From: Balanoglossus misakiensis
Taxonomy: Eukaryota > Hemichordata
DNA length: 64,000 nt
Direction of reading: 5' to 3'
Assembly: GCA_040954595.2 (NCBI GenBank)
Contig: CM082582.2
Coordinates: 5,828,001 to 5,892,000 of the forward strand
A model generated the notes under the pieces. That model was not told the origin of the DNA. It did not search any database and saw only the letters and a program-made list of their open reading frames with translations. Both the position numbers and the translations under genes were made by a program. Shown piece by piece: positions 52,633-64,000 of this stretch (within the stretch, counting starts at the first letter, position 1; the number at the start of each line of letters is the position of its first letter).

Positions 52633-53602
52633 GGGTCTACATGAAACAATATTATTTCTGACAATATCTAAAATAACATTCACACATATCACGTGACTTT
52701 TCACAAATGCACAAGATAATATTACATATATTAAAAAAATTATATACATTTGCACTAAATTGGAACCCATTGATTTTAGGTAGGATCACCAGAAAAATAT
52801 ACAGCAAAGAAAGGTCTTCCCCACCCTAAGTATAAAAAGAACACCCCTAAAATAACGGAAATAACGTCGGGAATCGTTCAATATGAATTGAATAAAACGC
52901 GCAAATGAAAACAGTTCTTTTTTTACAATCAATTATCAGTCATGTTTTAAGGTCATGCCTGGAGTGGAAGCAACAAATATGTCAATAAATTGGCGACTTG
53001 AAATGGCGAAATGAGAATCGGTAAAGTTCTTCGGTTGACATCGTACTGATGTTGTTGATTGTCATTGTCATATATTATCAGTTCTACGTACAATTCAAGG
53101 CTTCTTACTCAGCTTGTGATATATGTGATTGCCGTCGTTAGTTTATCTTGAAAAAAATCGATTTTTGTTGCTGATCTATGATCGCGGTAAGTAAGTACAT
53201 TTTCTGAGCGTCAGTTTGGGTGTACAATTGTATACCTGGACATAGTTCAAGTCGTGAACGAATAAAAGGTACTGAATTACTCTTCGTGCAAAACTACGTA
53301 CATGTACTAGTATTCGTGGTGGCAGACTTCTCACGCTCGCCTGCGGCCAGGCTATTGCGAAACTCTATCTATTATTCACACGACTATACAAAGTTGTCAA
53401 ATTCTCATTAGAGACGTTTAATAATTGATTGTGTAACTGTCACGTCGTCTACCACGTTGTACTTTCTGTCCATGTATTACACATCTCATCATTGGATAAC
53501 TTATCGCGCGCGTTAATGAATCACCCAATCATACAACGTTTTCGAGATTTATCCTACTGGTACACTATCAGCGGCCAGGAGTGTGAGAATTACTTTAGAT
53601 AT
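52633..53602. other. Gap between satellite region and TRADD-like gene
   Basis: AT-rich, no coding signal seen. It should contain the 3' UTR of the TRADD-like gene, but I found no canonical minus-strand polyadenylation signal that I trust. Confidence 0.4.
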
Positions 53603-55749
53603 CTATGTGATCATCAACGTGTTCGCTTGTTCACTGAGCCCACACTTATCCATAGCATGAACCAAACGCCCCAGCGTGGCTTTCGACCCCTCGGAATCGA
53701 TGTACTTCCGGATCATCTGATAAGACTGCTCTTGGGCGTCTAGTCTGTTGTTATATTCGATGGTGGACATTTCAGCGTCGGTGAGAAATTCACAGCCCAT
53801 CGCATGAAGCTGGTGCATAACCTTTTTCCATGTCTCGCCTCCAACAAGCCTGCTGAAGGCTAAATGTTGATCTCTGGTGATCTTTCCGTCTAGCATGTCT
53901 GAAAAAAAAAACATAAACGAAACTGAACGAATGACGTGATTGATCGATTGATTGATCGATCGATTGATGGGTGGATGGATGGATGGTCATACAATTGATA
54001 GATTGGACTTTACAACGCACCATATTAACTATCTTTGGGTACTCATTGGTTTCGTCGAAGATTAGATCGTCACTCTCCTTTTAATGAGATTATCGCCAGG
54101 TTTAGTGATATTTTTTATCATTTTGGAACTGTTACATTACTACTGTTTGGTGTTTGGTCAACTTTAAGGATTTACGTTTCTGGGGTAGTGGGCGTTGTAG
54201 GCCTAAACATTTGCAAATAGAACGGATTTCGGACAGTTAAAGCAACACTCACCATAATCACGCAAACCTTCAACAACAGATATGCTCGGTTGTAACGTCA
54301 TATGTTCCATTTTTTCGAGTAAATCGTTCAACTCCATGCCCTTTGCTGACGGAATGGACCCCTATTGATCAGAATTAAAATTCATAGAGAGGCTACGCCA
54401 TGACAAGCAGTCGATTGTACATGAATTACGTGATGATGAATAATCATTTAATTTTAAATAGCACAGAAGTACGCTGAGCTTTATGTTTGTGGCAATGGGC
54501 GGGTCGTTTTTGGTGATTGGTCGGTCAGTAAATTGGCCTCCTTTATGTGTTGATACAAGCTATATGGGTAATGCTAATGTCATGTGACAGGTATCGCCTT
54601 TGAGCTTTTTTTGGTCAGCTTCCAGAAAACAATATAGTTCGGGGACTTCAGTCGCTTAAGGGTCGTCCGGGGTGAATGCGTTAGCTCCTAGAATAGAGAT
54701 GATTACAATATTTTTCTATGGAAATGGGGTTTTAGAACACGATGGTCATTGAAGAACATAATATTCACCTTTCCGACCAATATGATGGCTGCCTCTACTC
54801 CCATCGTGGGCTTTATTTCTCTGACACCTTTTATAATTTCACATGATGTAACAGACTTTGTCAAATACGTCTCTAAAGCCCTCTTTGGTTGACACCTTTC
54901 GAAGTGGCCCTAATGTCAGAAATGGGAGAAAGAATTCTTATGATTATTTTCGACTGTGATAAATAATAAACTGTCATATTTTATGTACACTTTGGGGGTA
55001 TGCAGTGGTACTACAGTACAATATGAAAACTTTATTCGACCTTGCTACGCATGCCTGTATGACGTAGATGGTCAAGCCACAGTTATTCACCATTGCAGTG
55101 GTTCAAAAGAACCGAAATTCGAACTGCGTGGTGATAATATGCAAGTGAATAACGTTGTGGAAAGTCTCTATCACGAATTCGAATATCAGACACTTTATTG
55201 TAGCATGATGAAGTGTTGAGATGGAAATCAAGTTATGTCCTGAATACATTAGGCCTACTTACTGATATGAAGTTCGTAGCTGTGGTTTTCGATCGGAAGA
55301 CCAATTCAATCACCACGTAACCCTCCACTACATCAATATTATAAACTTCGGGGTCTTTCTGGTCACCTTGTTTTTTCTCAAAGGCCTTTAAAATTGTCTT
55401 CCTGGCGTCGTTCTTCTTTACTTCATCGCTCCCCTCAAGGATCTTTTTCAGCCCTTCGCAATTCACTCGAAGTTTCAAGGATCCGTGTGACCAAGCGGCT
55501 TTGACATTGAGGAGGAGGAGGCAAAGGGGGCTTTACTGGCAATAGCAGAAACATTTGCTCGTCTTTTAAACATTACATTCGACAATTACATACTATTAAT
55601 ACAAGAAGATATTAACATAATGACTGAAAACGTCATCATTACTTTTGCAGAAATCATTTCATATCTGGTAGGCTAGACTTACGCGATTCTATAGCATCGG
55701 CGAAGACATCACTTGCTAGTTGCGCATGCGTCGATTTGCATTTGGCCAT
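53603..55749 (-). CDS. TRADD: TRADD-like death-domain adaptor, complete, 5 exons, 282 aa
   Basis: TRADD is the cytosolic adaptor that links TNF-receptor death domains to RIPK1, TRAF2 and FADD. Exons: 55683-55749 (ATG), 55263-55498, 54769-54909, 54253-54361 and 53603-53898 (TGA). They total 849 bases, exactly 283 codons. The N-terminal half matches the layout of the TRADD TRAF2-binding fold: KTILKAFEKK, VVEGYVVIELVF, then GHFERCQPKRALETYL and an acidic helix ELNDLLEKME. The C-terminal half is a death domain: ITRDQHLAFSRLVGGETWKK, IEYNNRLDAQEQSYQMIRKY and KATLGRLVHAMDKCGL. The length is close to vertebrate TRADD (just over 300). Exon 2 has a strong polypyrimidine tract before its acceptor. The least certain part is the short first exon (MAKCKSTHAQLA). 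Tissue role and partners are inferred from the family only. Confidence 0.85.
53936..53990. repeat. GATT/GGAT microsatellite in TRADD intron 4
   Basis: GATTGATC repeats passing into GGATGGAT repeats, just upstream (minus strand) of the last TRADD exon. Confidence 0.8.
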
Positions 55750-58504
55750 CTTGATCTTCCAGAATGAAAGCCTGCAACGTTGATATTTGGGAGACAAAAA
55801 TAAGATAGAAATATATGATAAATGATAAATCAAGTTGCAGGGTGTTGCATTTCCCCTGGCATTTTCCTAGTGGCATAAAAACTCTACACCAGGTATGCGT
55901 CTGTCGAAATATATTGATTTGCATTCAAAAGAAATGAACGAGCATCAGAGTCTCCCTGGACCATCTATTGTCACTAAAACTACGAGCTGGATGAAAATGG
56001 AAATCCTTGTATCTACACTTTGGGGTTGATGTGGTCCTTTAAGTCTCCGAAGCCCTGCACATTGTTTGGCTGGTGAAGATACCTCTCCTATACGTAACAA
56101 AACTCATAACCAAACGGAAACATTATGGACGCTTGGTCGAGTTTGGTCTCCGAAATATATTATCTTAGATGATAGGCATGTTTCCGACAAGTAAAGAAAG
56201 TAAAGATTTACAGACCAACATCAACAATTAAAAGGAAAACGATAAAGCAAAGGAAGGTCTGGTGGCCGGATAGCGACTGTGTCTGTTAAAAGTCTTTGTA
56301 CTTGGTTTTCAAATCTGACCCATGTCCTCCCGAGTCAGATACTGGTAGAAATGAAATGATCAAATTAAAGTAAATTGATATGTCATGAGACTTTTTAGAT
56401 TCTATAAAGTGACAATTATACACTCAGTCAGTTCACAGCAGTATGACTGATCGAGACTCATTGTCACTTTCAAAAATAAAATTTCTCGCTACCATTCGTT
56501 TTTTGTAGCTTTGCCTGTTATGACTGTCAGGTGAAGATTACTGCAAGTAGACCTCTGCACAGAAGTAAAAATTCGACACGTTTGTCAGCATGTACACTGC
56601 GCCGTAATACTCTACACTGCATGATTTTTTAAACAAATTTTGATAAAATCTGCAAATATGGGAGCCTAATATATGGACAATTTCAGAAACGTTTTACATT
56701 CATTAAAAATCTATCGACTGTGCAGTGTATCACCGGGTCCACAGGTGTCATCACAGTTCACGGGCGCGTGCTTCCTAATTAGAACCCGTCATGTAAAATT
56801 CTAGCTTTTGCAAGGTTATTTCAAATTCTATGAACAGACAACATAGGGCCTACATACAAACCCCAGGCACCAGAGATAGATTCAAATCATATTTTTACTA
56901 GTGAGACGATTACATGTAATAGAGTCAATACATGTATATCATCATACTGCCGCGCCGCAAAATGATCGTTACCTTTACAAAGCAATAAAAATTGACCGTG
57001 TCCACCACGAACTTGACTCGAGACCGCAGTTATGTAAGACGATGCGCTCTGAGAGGACACAGCTCAGAAAACCATAAACCATTCAACTTCCTCCTCCATA
57101 TATACCAGAAATGGTCGGTGCCAGTTTCCTGTCAGATTAACATCCGGGTCACGTATGCAAACTGAGACCCAGTCACACCTGTGTTAGTCTCGGTTACCCA
57201 GACTCCTTCGCGCGGGCAACCGAGACTACACCTGTTTTATTGTCCTGCTCTCGCAGTCACGTGGTCAGCTATGTGATGCTCGAAGCTGTTATAGCCGAAA
57301 CAAACGACACAATATCAACGTCTATATCAACCGCACTAAAAAGATACCATGTAATATTAAGAAAGTCAAGATCTCAAGTTTTTAAAGCTCAATTAGCTGT
57401 AGCTTTTGGTAATTTTTCAGTATTATTCAACTGTGGAAGGAAGAGAGGTCGATACACAGAAGACATACAAGAAATCTGACAACAAACACCAACAATTGCA
57501 TTCTATTAGACATTTTATTGCCATAGCAAAATATGTACATGTATAAATGTATCCAAATATACACCGTATATACAAGAAAAATAAATTACATAATTTCATT
57601 TTGCTGGCACTGAGGGAAGTCAATAAAGTTTTAATTTAATACTGTAATATAATACAGAAAAGGCTATCTACACAAATTTCAGTCAGTGTTGGACGGATAA
57701 GTGGTTAAAGCTACTGAAGAAATTGGTGATTTCCTGAAAATGTAAACAAGCGAGTGTTTAAAACAAGGATATAACAATTTCAATTTTTCTACCTCAGATA
57801 TTATCACCTCAAATTTATTGTCAAAATCCTAACTGTTGGGAGCTACACTGCCGATTTCCTTCCAAATAAGATAAAACACCTTTGAGCTTTTCATGAAAAT
57901 GAATTATACTTTATGGTACAGTACAGTTTATTTCAGCTGAAGTCACTGTTTGAAACACACATTAAGCAACATGTACATGTATTTTTTAGCTGTGATATGT
58001 CTAACTGGAAAGTATGATGAACTGAAATGTAGAAAATGGAGAGTGGACGGATTTAATGAACTTTATCTTTTTCCAAAATTCCATGGTGACAACCACCGGA
58101 ACGCTATACCCACAGTCACTGTGCGCTACCAAATTTACATGTTTGCTTCTTGATCAAAGGTTTACGGTCACCTATGGAAAATCAGCTATAATTACCATGG
58201 CAAATTGAGATCTTAACCAATCACAGCTTTTCAGTGGGTGGCACACGCGAAAAAAAGAGCGCCACCATATGTTCTTTAGAATACGCCATTTCAGCCATAT
58301 ATGGGCGTATGTAAATTAGAGGTGACTGTATGCCTTCAATATAACACAAGAATTATGCTCCAATGAGATGTACTGAATTCCTCATCTGGGACAGTTTCGA
58401 GTTGCATTATTACATTTGACAGAATTAACATTTGAGATTGGTGTCACAGAAGTGGTGTATATTCCCATGGTAAATGACAAATCACACACACAGTGTGTGA
58501 CTGG
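55750..58504. other. Gap between TRADD-like and CAP-Gly genes
   Basis: No gene recognised. Both genes are on the minus strand, so this holds the TRADD promoter and the CAP-Gly 3' UTR. It contains a small perfect 11-bp inverted repeat (TAGTCTCGGTT at 57185-57195, complement at 57218-57228) and a MITE at 58165-58328. Confidence 0.45.
58165..58328 (+). mobile_element. TA-flanked MITE, copy 1 (mariner-type)
   Basis: Ends CGGTCACCT and AGGTGACTG are imperfect inverted repeats flanked by TA on each side (58163-58164 and 58329-58330), the target duplication of Tc1/mariner elements. The interior includes GAGCGCCACCATATGTTCTTT and ACGCCATTTCAGCC, shared in reverse with 59758-59929. Confidence 0.75.
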
Positions 58505-61500
58505 TTAAACTCGGACAAGCGTCTGCGTGTCATAATTGGATTTTGTCTTGCCACTTTCCAATCTCTCTTCCCGCAGGCATTCCTTCATAAGTTTGTAGCT
58601 TTGACTCTGTCGAAAAAATAGCAAAAAACATTACTACACTATACTGCACTATGTCATATCTCTGTCATCTGCAAATAAGACTGAACACAGTTGATGTATG
58701 TGAACCTTTCTGGAGTTCTTTAAAACCTAGATTTTTATGTTTACGTCAACTTTATGTTGTTACATCAACTTTCCAGAATACAGAAACCTAATTACCTTTG
58801 GATGAAGAACTGAGACAATCTCTGAAATCTTGTAAAGTTTCCCATGGCGAGGCATGACGTTGAAATATCGCTTGCCGTAAAACACCCCATCAGTATCACC
58901 AACTGAAATATCACAATGATACAAACAATTAATTAGTAATTTGTTGAGAAAACTGATTAACATAGTCCAGGTGTTCTTGCTCTATAAGTATTAGATTGAA
59001 GAGATTCTGTAATGTCAACGTAGAAAAAATGTTAACAATTCAAGTCAGCTTTATAATAGATCCTTCCCAGGATGAACTTTATCAATGAAGTTCTAGTCTG
59101 CTTTTAGGAAATTATTATCTAGTCACAAGCTCACCCTTTTGGCCGGTCAACTTAACTGTCAAATCCAAGTCATACATGTATTTCGCACAAAAAATTTTGA
59201 TAATCTGAATTGATCAGATGAAATTTTGTCAAGATCAATGACCATGAGTTTTCAGACAAGTTGTATTCACGAACATGTATTGGTACATGAAGGAAAGTTG
59301 TTATTAAGAAAGAATGTTAAAATTTTGTGGTATCAATTTTCAAATAACGGGACCTTTACACTAACCCTTTCACTAGGATTGACTCGCAAAACATCATGAC
59401 TTACTTGGTTCATCCATTCTGACGCCAACATACAAAGTATGGTCCGCATGTCCTCTGTCAATTTTACCTACAAACTTCACAATACCACTCAGAGGTGGTT
59501 TCTCGACATCAGCATCTGTGGAAAAATTATTTACAATTAAATAAATGACTAGCTATTACTGAAGAAAATTTGCTATATATTGAAGTAAAATTATCTTGAC
59601 AGATCAAGAGCAAAGGTCAAGCTCAACTAAGATTCACAATTGGTCCTATTTAATAACAGACTAGGATAGAATTGTGTATGCTGGTAACTATATTATTAAA
59701 TTTGTGTATATATGTTTCATCAGATTGATATCCATAAATGAAAAAGGTATACATGTAGTCACCTCCAATTTACATACACCCATATACGGCTGAAATGGCG
59801 TATTTGAGGGTTTTATTAAAGAACATATGGTGGCGCTCTTTTTTTCATGTGTACTGCCCACTGAAAATCCGTGATTGGCTGGATCTCAAGTTTACCATGG
59901 TAACTGTAGCTAAATTTCCTTAGGTGACCTAACGAAATTTCCTTAGGTATACCTTTAAGACAAAACCATTAATGGCAGCCATTTCACTGGACTGACCTTG
60001 TTTCTTGGCTTTTCCCTTTTCTTCCGGCTTCACCATGACCCTGTCGCCGAACTGAACGAATTGCGCCCTCAACCAGTCCTCCTCGTTCACCAGACTCCCG
60101 GGCGGCAGGTCGAAGTAGCGGAATCTCGGCGGTCTCCTCTTGGGCGACGAGGGATGCTGCTGCTGTGCCGGGTGGAAGCCCAGCGATGAGTGCGGCCGGG
60201 TCTGCTGGGTAATTCTCCCGTCGGACGACGACTGCAGGTCCTTGCCGGAGTTGACGATTTGCGGTCGCACGATCGCGGTCCTGGCACGCCGTCTCTTCGG
60301 CGACGTGGGAGTGGAGTGGCTGCCGTGATGCGGTTTGTCCGGGCTGTCTCCTTTCCCGGCCGTTCCGTCTGTCTGCTGCCTGTCCCCGGCGCCATGACCG
60401 TTGCCGTACGGGTGGTGACTACCCTCGTGTTTGGACGACAGCTAAAAATTCAAGAATGTATACTTTGAAGCATATAAGTTGCAGAATTAACTCACAAAAA
60501 ATTCTTTATATAATGACAGAATATGATATGTTTGTAAACTATATCAAATATGAAGGATGATCTTTAACTTACGTCGGAAAATTCCAAGATTACCTGAATT
60601 AAATGCAGATGGGCAGTTGATTTCATAGAATGGCGAAGAGGTGAAAGTGATGGAATATGAGTTGTCACACTAACACTCTGATAGCAAGATGCAATTAAGT
60701 TCAAGTTCACACCATGCAAAAATTCAGCCATTGCTCTACACTGAAACTTTTCATTGTTTTTGGGTGCAAGTTCTCTTATTTTGTAGGTTAAATCTTGTGT
60801 ATACACTTCACAGCAGACTGGGTGCAGGGGACATGCATATCTGTGTGAGATGTGTCAAATGATCAAATTCAATGCAAATTTCACTATTAAGCACGTTTGA
60901 CAAAAATGTTTTGCTACGATCAAATAAATTGCAGCAATTTAGTGTAACCTAGGAGAACATGCAGCACCTCTTGAACAAGGAATGATTTCAGTTGTGAAGC
61001 CGCTCTTGAGACAGACGTCAATTATCAATAATGGTAGTTTCACAGCAAACAGTTTGGCAGGAGGTTGAGTGTGACTGGCAATATATGATCACAAACAGTC
61101 CTTCTTTTGGCGGGGATGCAGATTAAAGCTTGAATTGGAATCTTGGTTACTATGGTTGCAACCGTCTTCAAAGGGAGTGTATAATAAACAGTAACTTTAG
61201 TTAGTTCTACAGGATTATTTTGTTCCAGTTTCAATTAATGTTTCTTGTTCATATGCCCTACACTGTGTGGTCCCAAGACTATGTTTTGCTTCTCATCAAT
61301 ACGGTCTGTATATGAAATATTCAGTGGTTGTCAATTGAAATTTAGTCTGTACTAAAATTCAACTGTCAACAACCTTCATACATTATTCACATACAGACTG
61401 CGATGATAAGTCCATTTGGTTTTTCGTCATGGAAAACAAGAAACAGTAGTTGAAACACAGGAAAAATAAACCGGAAAAATAATTCAAGTTACTGTTTATA

Positions 61501-63908
61501 TGGTCTCTTTAAAATGCGCACTTTTGGTAAAAATAGTATTTTTATGGAATGATTTTTGCTTTAGAACATGTATCTTTGAAATTCGAATCAAGATATAATT
61601 TTTTTTAAATGTGAAACTAAATGTTTGACTACATGTGCACTGAATAAAAGGCAAAAACAAATCACCTTCTGCCATGGTTTGGGGTTAGAGTGAGTTTCTC
61701 GGTGAAGTGCAGAATGCTTGCTATCACTCGCACCACCCTCATGCTGAACAACAGGGCTACTGATAGTGTTACCTGACTCGTTATGCGGTGGAGTTGGCGC
61801 TCTGGAAGAAATCGGAACTCAATCATTGAATCAGTGTCAATGTGATGCCTGCAGCGTTGTGATTGGAGGAGAGAAGAATATGCAACCAAATTAGCAACAA
61901 GCGTTATATGACTAGACCCATTTGGAATCATTGCTTAATTCAATTTACTACCCTACGGTATACACTGCCACTCTGGATTGACCAAGTGTGGAAGATCTAT
62001 AAACAGATCTGAGCAACGAAGCTGTCAGACACAAATCCAATTCACCATAAGCTTCAATCCCCAGCACAATCTTCCCCAAAAACATACAGTCAAACCTGTC
62101 TATACCAAAGAACTTTTCAAGTCCCTTTCACATAGTGATAAAAGAATACATCTATAAACAAACACCTACATTTGTATGCAAACCAACCAATTTCCTTAGT
62201 CCTTTGGTTTCCAGTTTTATAAACACAGAGCAATGAGAAGTAAAGTGCCAATGATCGCGGCCATGATCCTCCTATAGAAAACTGCCAGTTGTCTGGGCCC
62301 TAGTCCCAAACCCACAAATAACCCCCCAATAAGAGAGTCTGGTACCCCTTCCCTAGGCCGCGATGACCCCCCCCCCCCTCCCTCCCGCACATATCTCACC
62401 TGGTTTCCAAATTTGACACTTTGACGTGCGCCCCACTCGGGAATGTGGCGCTGTACAGTTTACTCCAGGGAATTTCCCCGACGATCTGCTCCTTCATACA
62501 TTCCAGCTCCTGCGTCTTCTGCACCACTAGGCTGTCTTTCCCGATAATCAGTTTCTTCAGGGTCAGGATCTCGTAATGCGCCATTTGTAGTTCCTTCTCC
62601 AGTTGGGGAATGGTGCTCACTTCCGCTTCTAAACTCTGGAAAATTTGTGGGAAAATTAGTGGGAAAACTTAAGATTTGAATGCAAGTACCGGGTGTAGTT
62701 TGGGAGTTTTCAGTAATTATGAAAGAGAGAGACAGAGAGTTACGAGAAAGAGAGAAAGAGAGATGGGGTGATGGGGGAATAATAATAATAATAGTAAAAA
62801 CTCTTACCTGTATTTTATTTCTTTGTTCTTTGATTGTCTGTCTTGCCAGCGACAACTGTGCCCTCCTTTCTAACAAGTGTTTCTTGCTCATCTCCAGCGA
62901 TTCTTTGGTTTCGTCTAATTCTTTTTCTAAAATTGGCACAACTTCTAATTCCTACAACAAAAAATCAGAGTCTTATTAATTTGCTGATTTTTTCTCTCAT
63001 TTTGTGGTTGCGTTACTGTGTGTGAGAATCCACAAATATCAAAGTGGATTGCAATGTCATTAGAAATCAAAACACCAACTCTTTGATCAGCTTTTAACCT
63101 AGAATCCAACCGATTCTGGCAAATGAAAAGAAATTTTACCTTTTCCATAGCTTGGTTTCTTTTGACCTCATCTCTGACTTGTTGATTCAAGTCTCCTACT
63201 TTGGTGTTCAGGTCCTGGATATTTTCCTTTGCCGAGTGCAGTTGTTTATTCACATCGTCCAGTGTCTGCTTCAAACTTTTGATCTCGTTGTCTCGATCTC
63301 TGATAGTGGATCTGGGGAAGTTAAATGATTATTTTGAATGTATGAGCTGGTTCTTAAAATAAAGACTATTAAAATTATTTAAGTAGGGCAGTTTAGTCAT
63401 CAATGCAGACATTATCACCATGGCTAATGGCTGGAACACATTAAGCGAAACTGAGAGAAAACTTAACATCATGGATTATAAAATTCTCAAAATAGTATTG
63501 GTACACAGACCAACATATCTTACTTCATCATATGTTTGTGACTATTAAATACACATATAGGTCGCAATTGAGAAACTCAAACTTCATTGTACCTTAACGT
63601 ACAGTGATGATCTGTATTTAAAATTGTAAAAGAATTCTATTACATGTACGGTGCTTATGGAGATTTATTTGGTTGGCAAAGAACATAACCACAAAGGTAT
63701 CATTGTATTGTACTGTACTGTACTGTATTGTGTTGTATTGCATTGTATCATATTGTATAGTATTGTAATTATACTGTACTGTCTGTGTTGGATTTATCGT
63801 TCAATAAATTTTAATGAGCTCTTGCATGTGAGCTAACTACTTACTGGTTGTTTTTTAGGACTTCTCGTAGTGTTTCCAGTTGCATTTCTGTTTTCTCAAC
63901 CTCAGATA
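58505..63908 (-). CDS. Coiled-coil protein with C-terminal CAP-Gly domain, 3' nine exons
   Basis: Exons in transcript order: 63845-63908, 63140-63311, 62808-62951, 62400-62635, 61666-61801, 59997-60441, 59405-59515, 58796-58902 and 58505-58606 (TAA). Phases agree, giving about 505 residues; the 5' part lies beyond the window. The first four exons encode a heptad-rich coiled coil (for example LKQTLDDVNKQLHSAKENIQ). Then comes a disordered, basic, Ser/Pro/His-rich linker with SPKRRRAR, then WLRAQFVQFGDRVMV leading into a CAP-Gly fold: SGIVKFVGKIDRGHADHTLY, VGVRMDEP and GDTDGVFYGKRYFNVMPRHG. CAP-Gly domains bind the EEY/F tails of tubulin and EB proteins, so a microtubule or centrosome role is likely. 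The usual GKNDG loop is GDTDG here. I cannot match it to CLIP, dynactin or CEP350, so it stays unnamed. Confidence 0.85.
59758..59929 (-). mobile_element. TA-flanked MITE, copy 2, inverted relative to copy 1
   Basis: Reverse-complement relative of 58165-58328. Ends GTCACCT and AGGTGACC are flanked by TA (59756-59757 and 59930-59931). The shared interior is GGCTGAAATGGCGTA and AAAGAACATATGGTGGCGC. It lies in a CAP-Gly gene intron. Confidence 0.75.
63690..63782. repeat. TGTAC/TGTAT low-complexity repeat in CAP-Gly gene intron
   Basis: Pentanucleotide-like run of TGTAC, TGTAT and TGTTG units between two coiled-coil exons. Confidence 0.75.
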
Positions 63909-64000
63909 CTACAAAACACACAATATAAAGTCTGTGAGAGTGAGAATTCTGTCACATGTTTGCTGCAATCAGCAAAAGGCACTAAGTACTAGGGGTACAT

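Noticed and set aside
57240-57479. Plus-strand 79-codon frame upstream of the CAP-Gly gene
   Set aside because: No domain, no splice context, no similarity to neighbours. Random open frame.
60087-60468. Alternative frames over the CAP-Gly linker exon
   Set aside because: The correct frame is fixed by phase-matched exons on both sides. The others are Arg/Pro-rich shadows of GC-rich DNA.

Overview
The window is nuclear DNA from an animal, most likely a marine invertebrate deuterostome (amphioxus, hemichordate or echinoderm grade). Coding sequence is split into short exons with GT-AG introns. The gene set includes a copine, a TRADD-type death-domain adaptor and a three-Ig-domain receptor, and the DNA is rich in MITEs, microsatellites and TACATGTA-like motifs. 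I cannot name the species. Exon boundaries were read by eye. I accepted them only where splice sites, reading phase and protein family agreed, and the phases add up exactly in every multi-exon gene listed.

Left flank (1-21,000): the 3' half of an alpha-L-fucosidase (+) meets a copine (-) tail to tail at about 2.1 kb. An intronless Ig-superfamily receptor (-, 11.8-13.1 kb) has a possible ITAM-bearing tail encoded just past an in-frame TAG. A nine-exon DHRS4-type reductase (+, 14.8-18.3 kb) ends in a peroxisomal SRL signal. It carries three different inverted-repeat elements, one of which makes up almost the whole of its intron 2. An intronless, GC-rich NHL beta-propeller protein (-, 19.9-21.0 kb) completes this side.

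Centre (21.8-52.6 kb): the dominant feature. Two arms of about 4,934 bp, inverted and nearly identical (22,171-27,104 and 47,375-52,308), flank 20.3 kb of an AT-rich 88-bp tandem satellite (about 230 monomers) with clear higher-order repeat structure. Short blocks of a diverged relative of the satellite lie just outside the arms. Each arm also holds a 126-bp tandem repeat and a small split gene of about 120 codons. That gene is open in the left arm and broken by stop codons in the right arm.

Right flank (52.6-64 kb): a complete five-exon TRADD-like gene (-, 282 aa), then the 3' half of a coiled-coil plus CAP-Gly protein (-) that runs off the window end. Two copies of a TA-flanked mariner-type MITE lie in inverted orientation around the last three exons of this gene.

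The genes do not form one pathway. They are ordinary, independently transcribed animal genes around a large palindrome and satellite structure, which is the least conventional object here.
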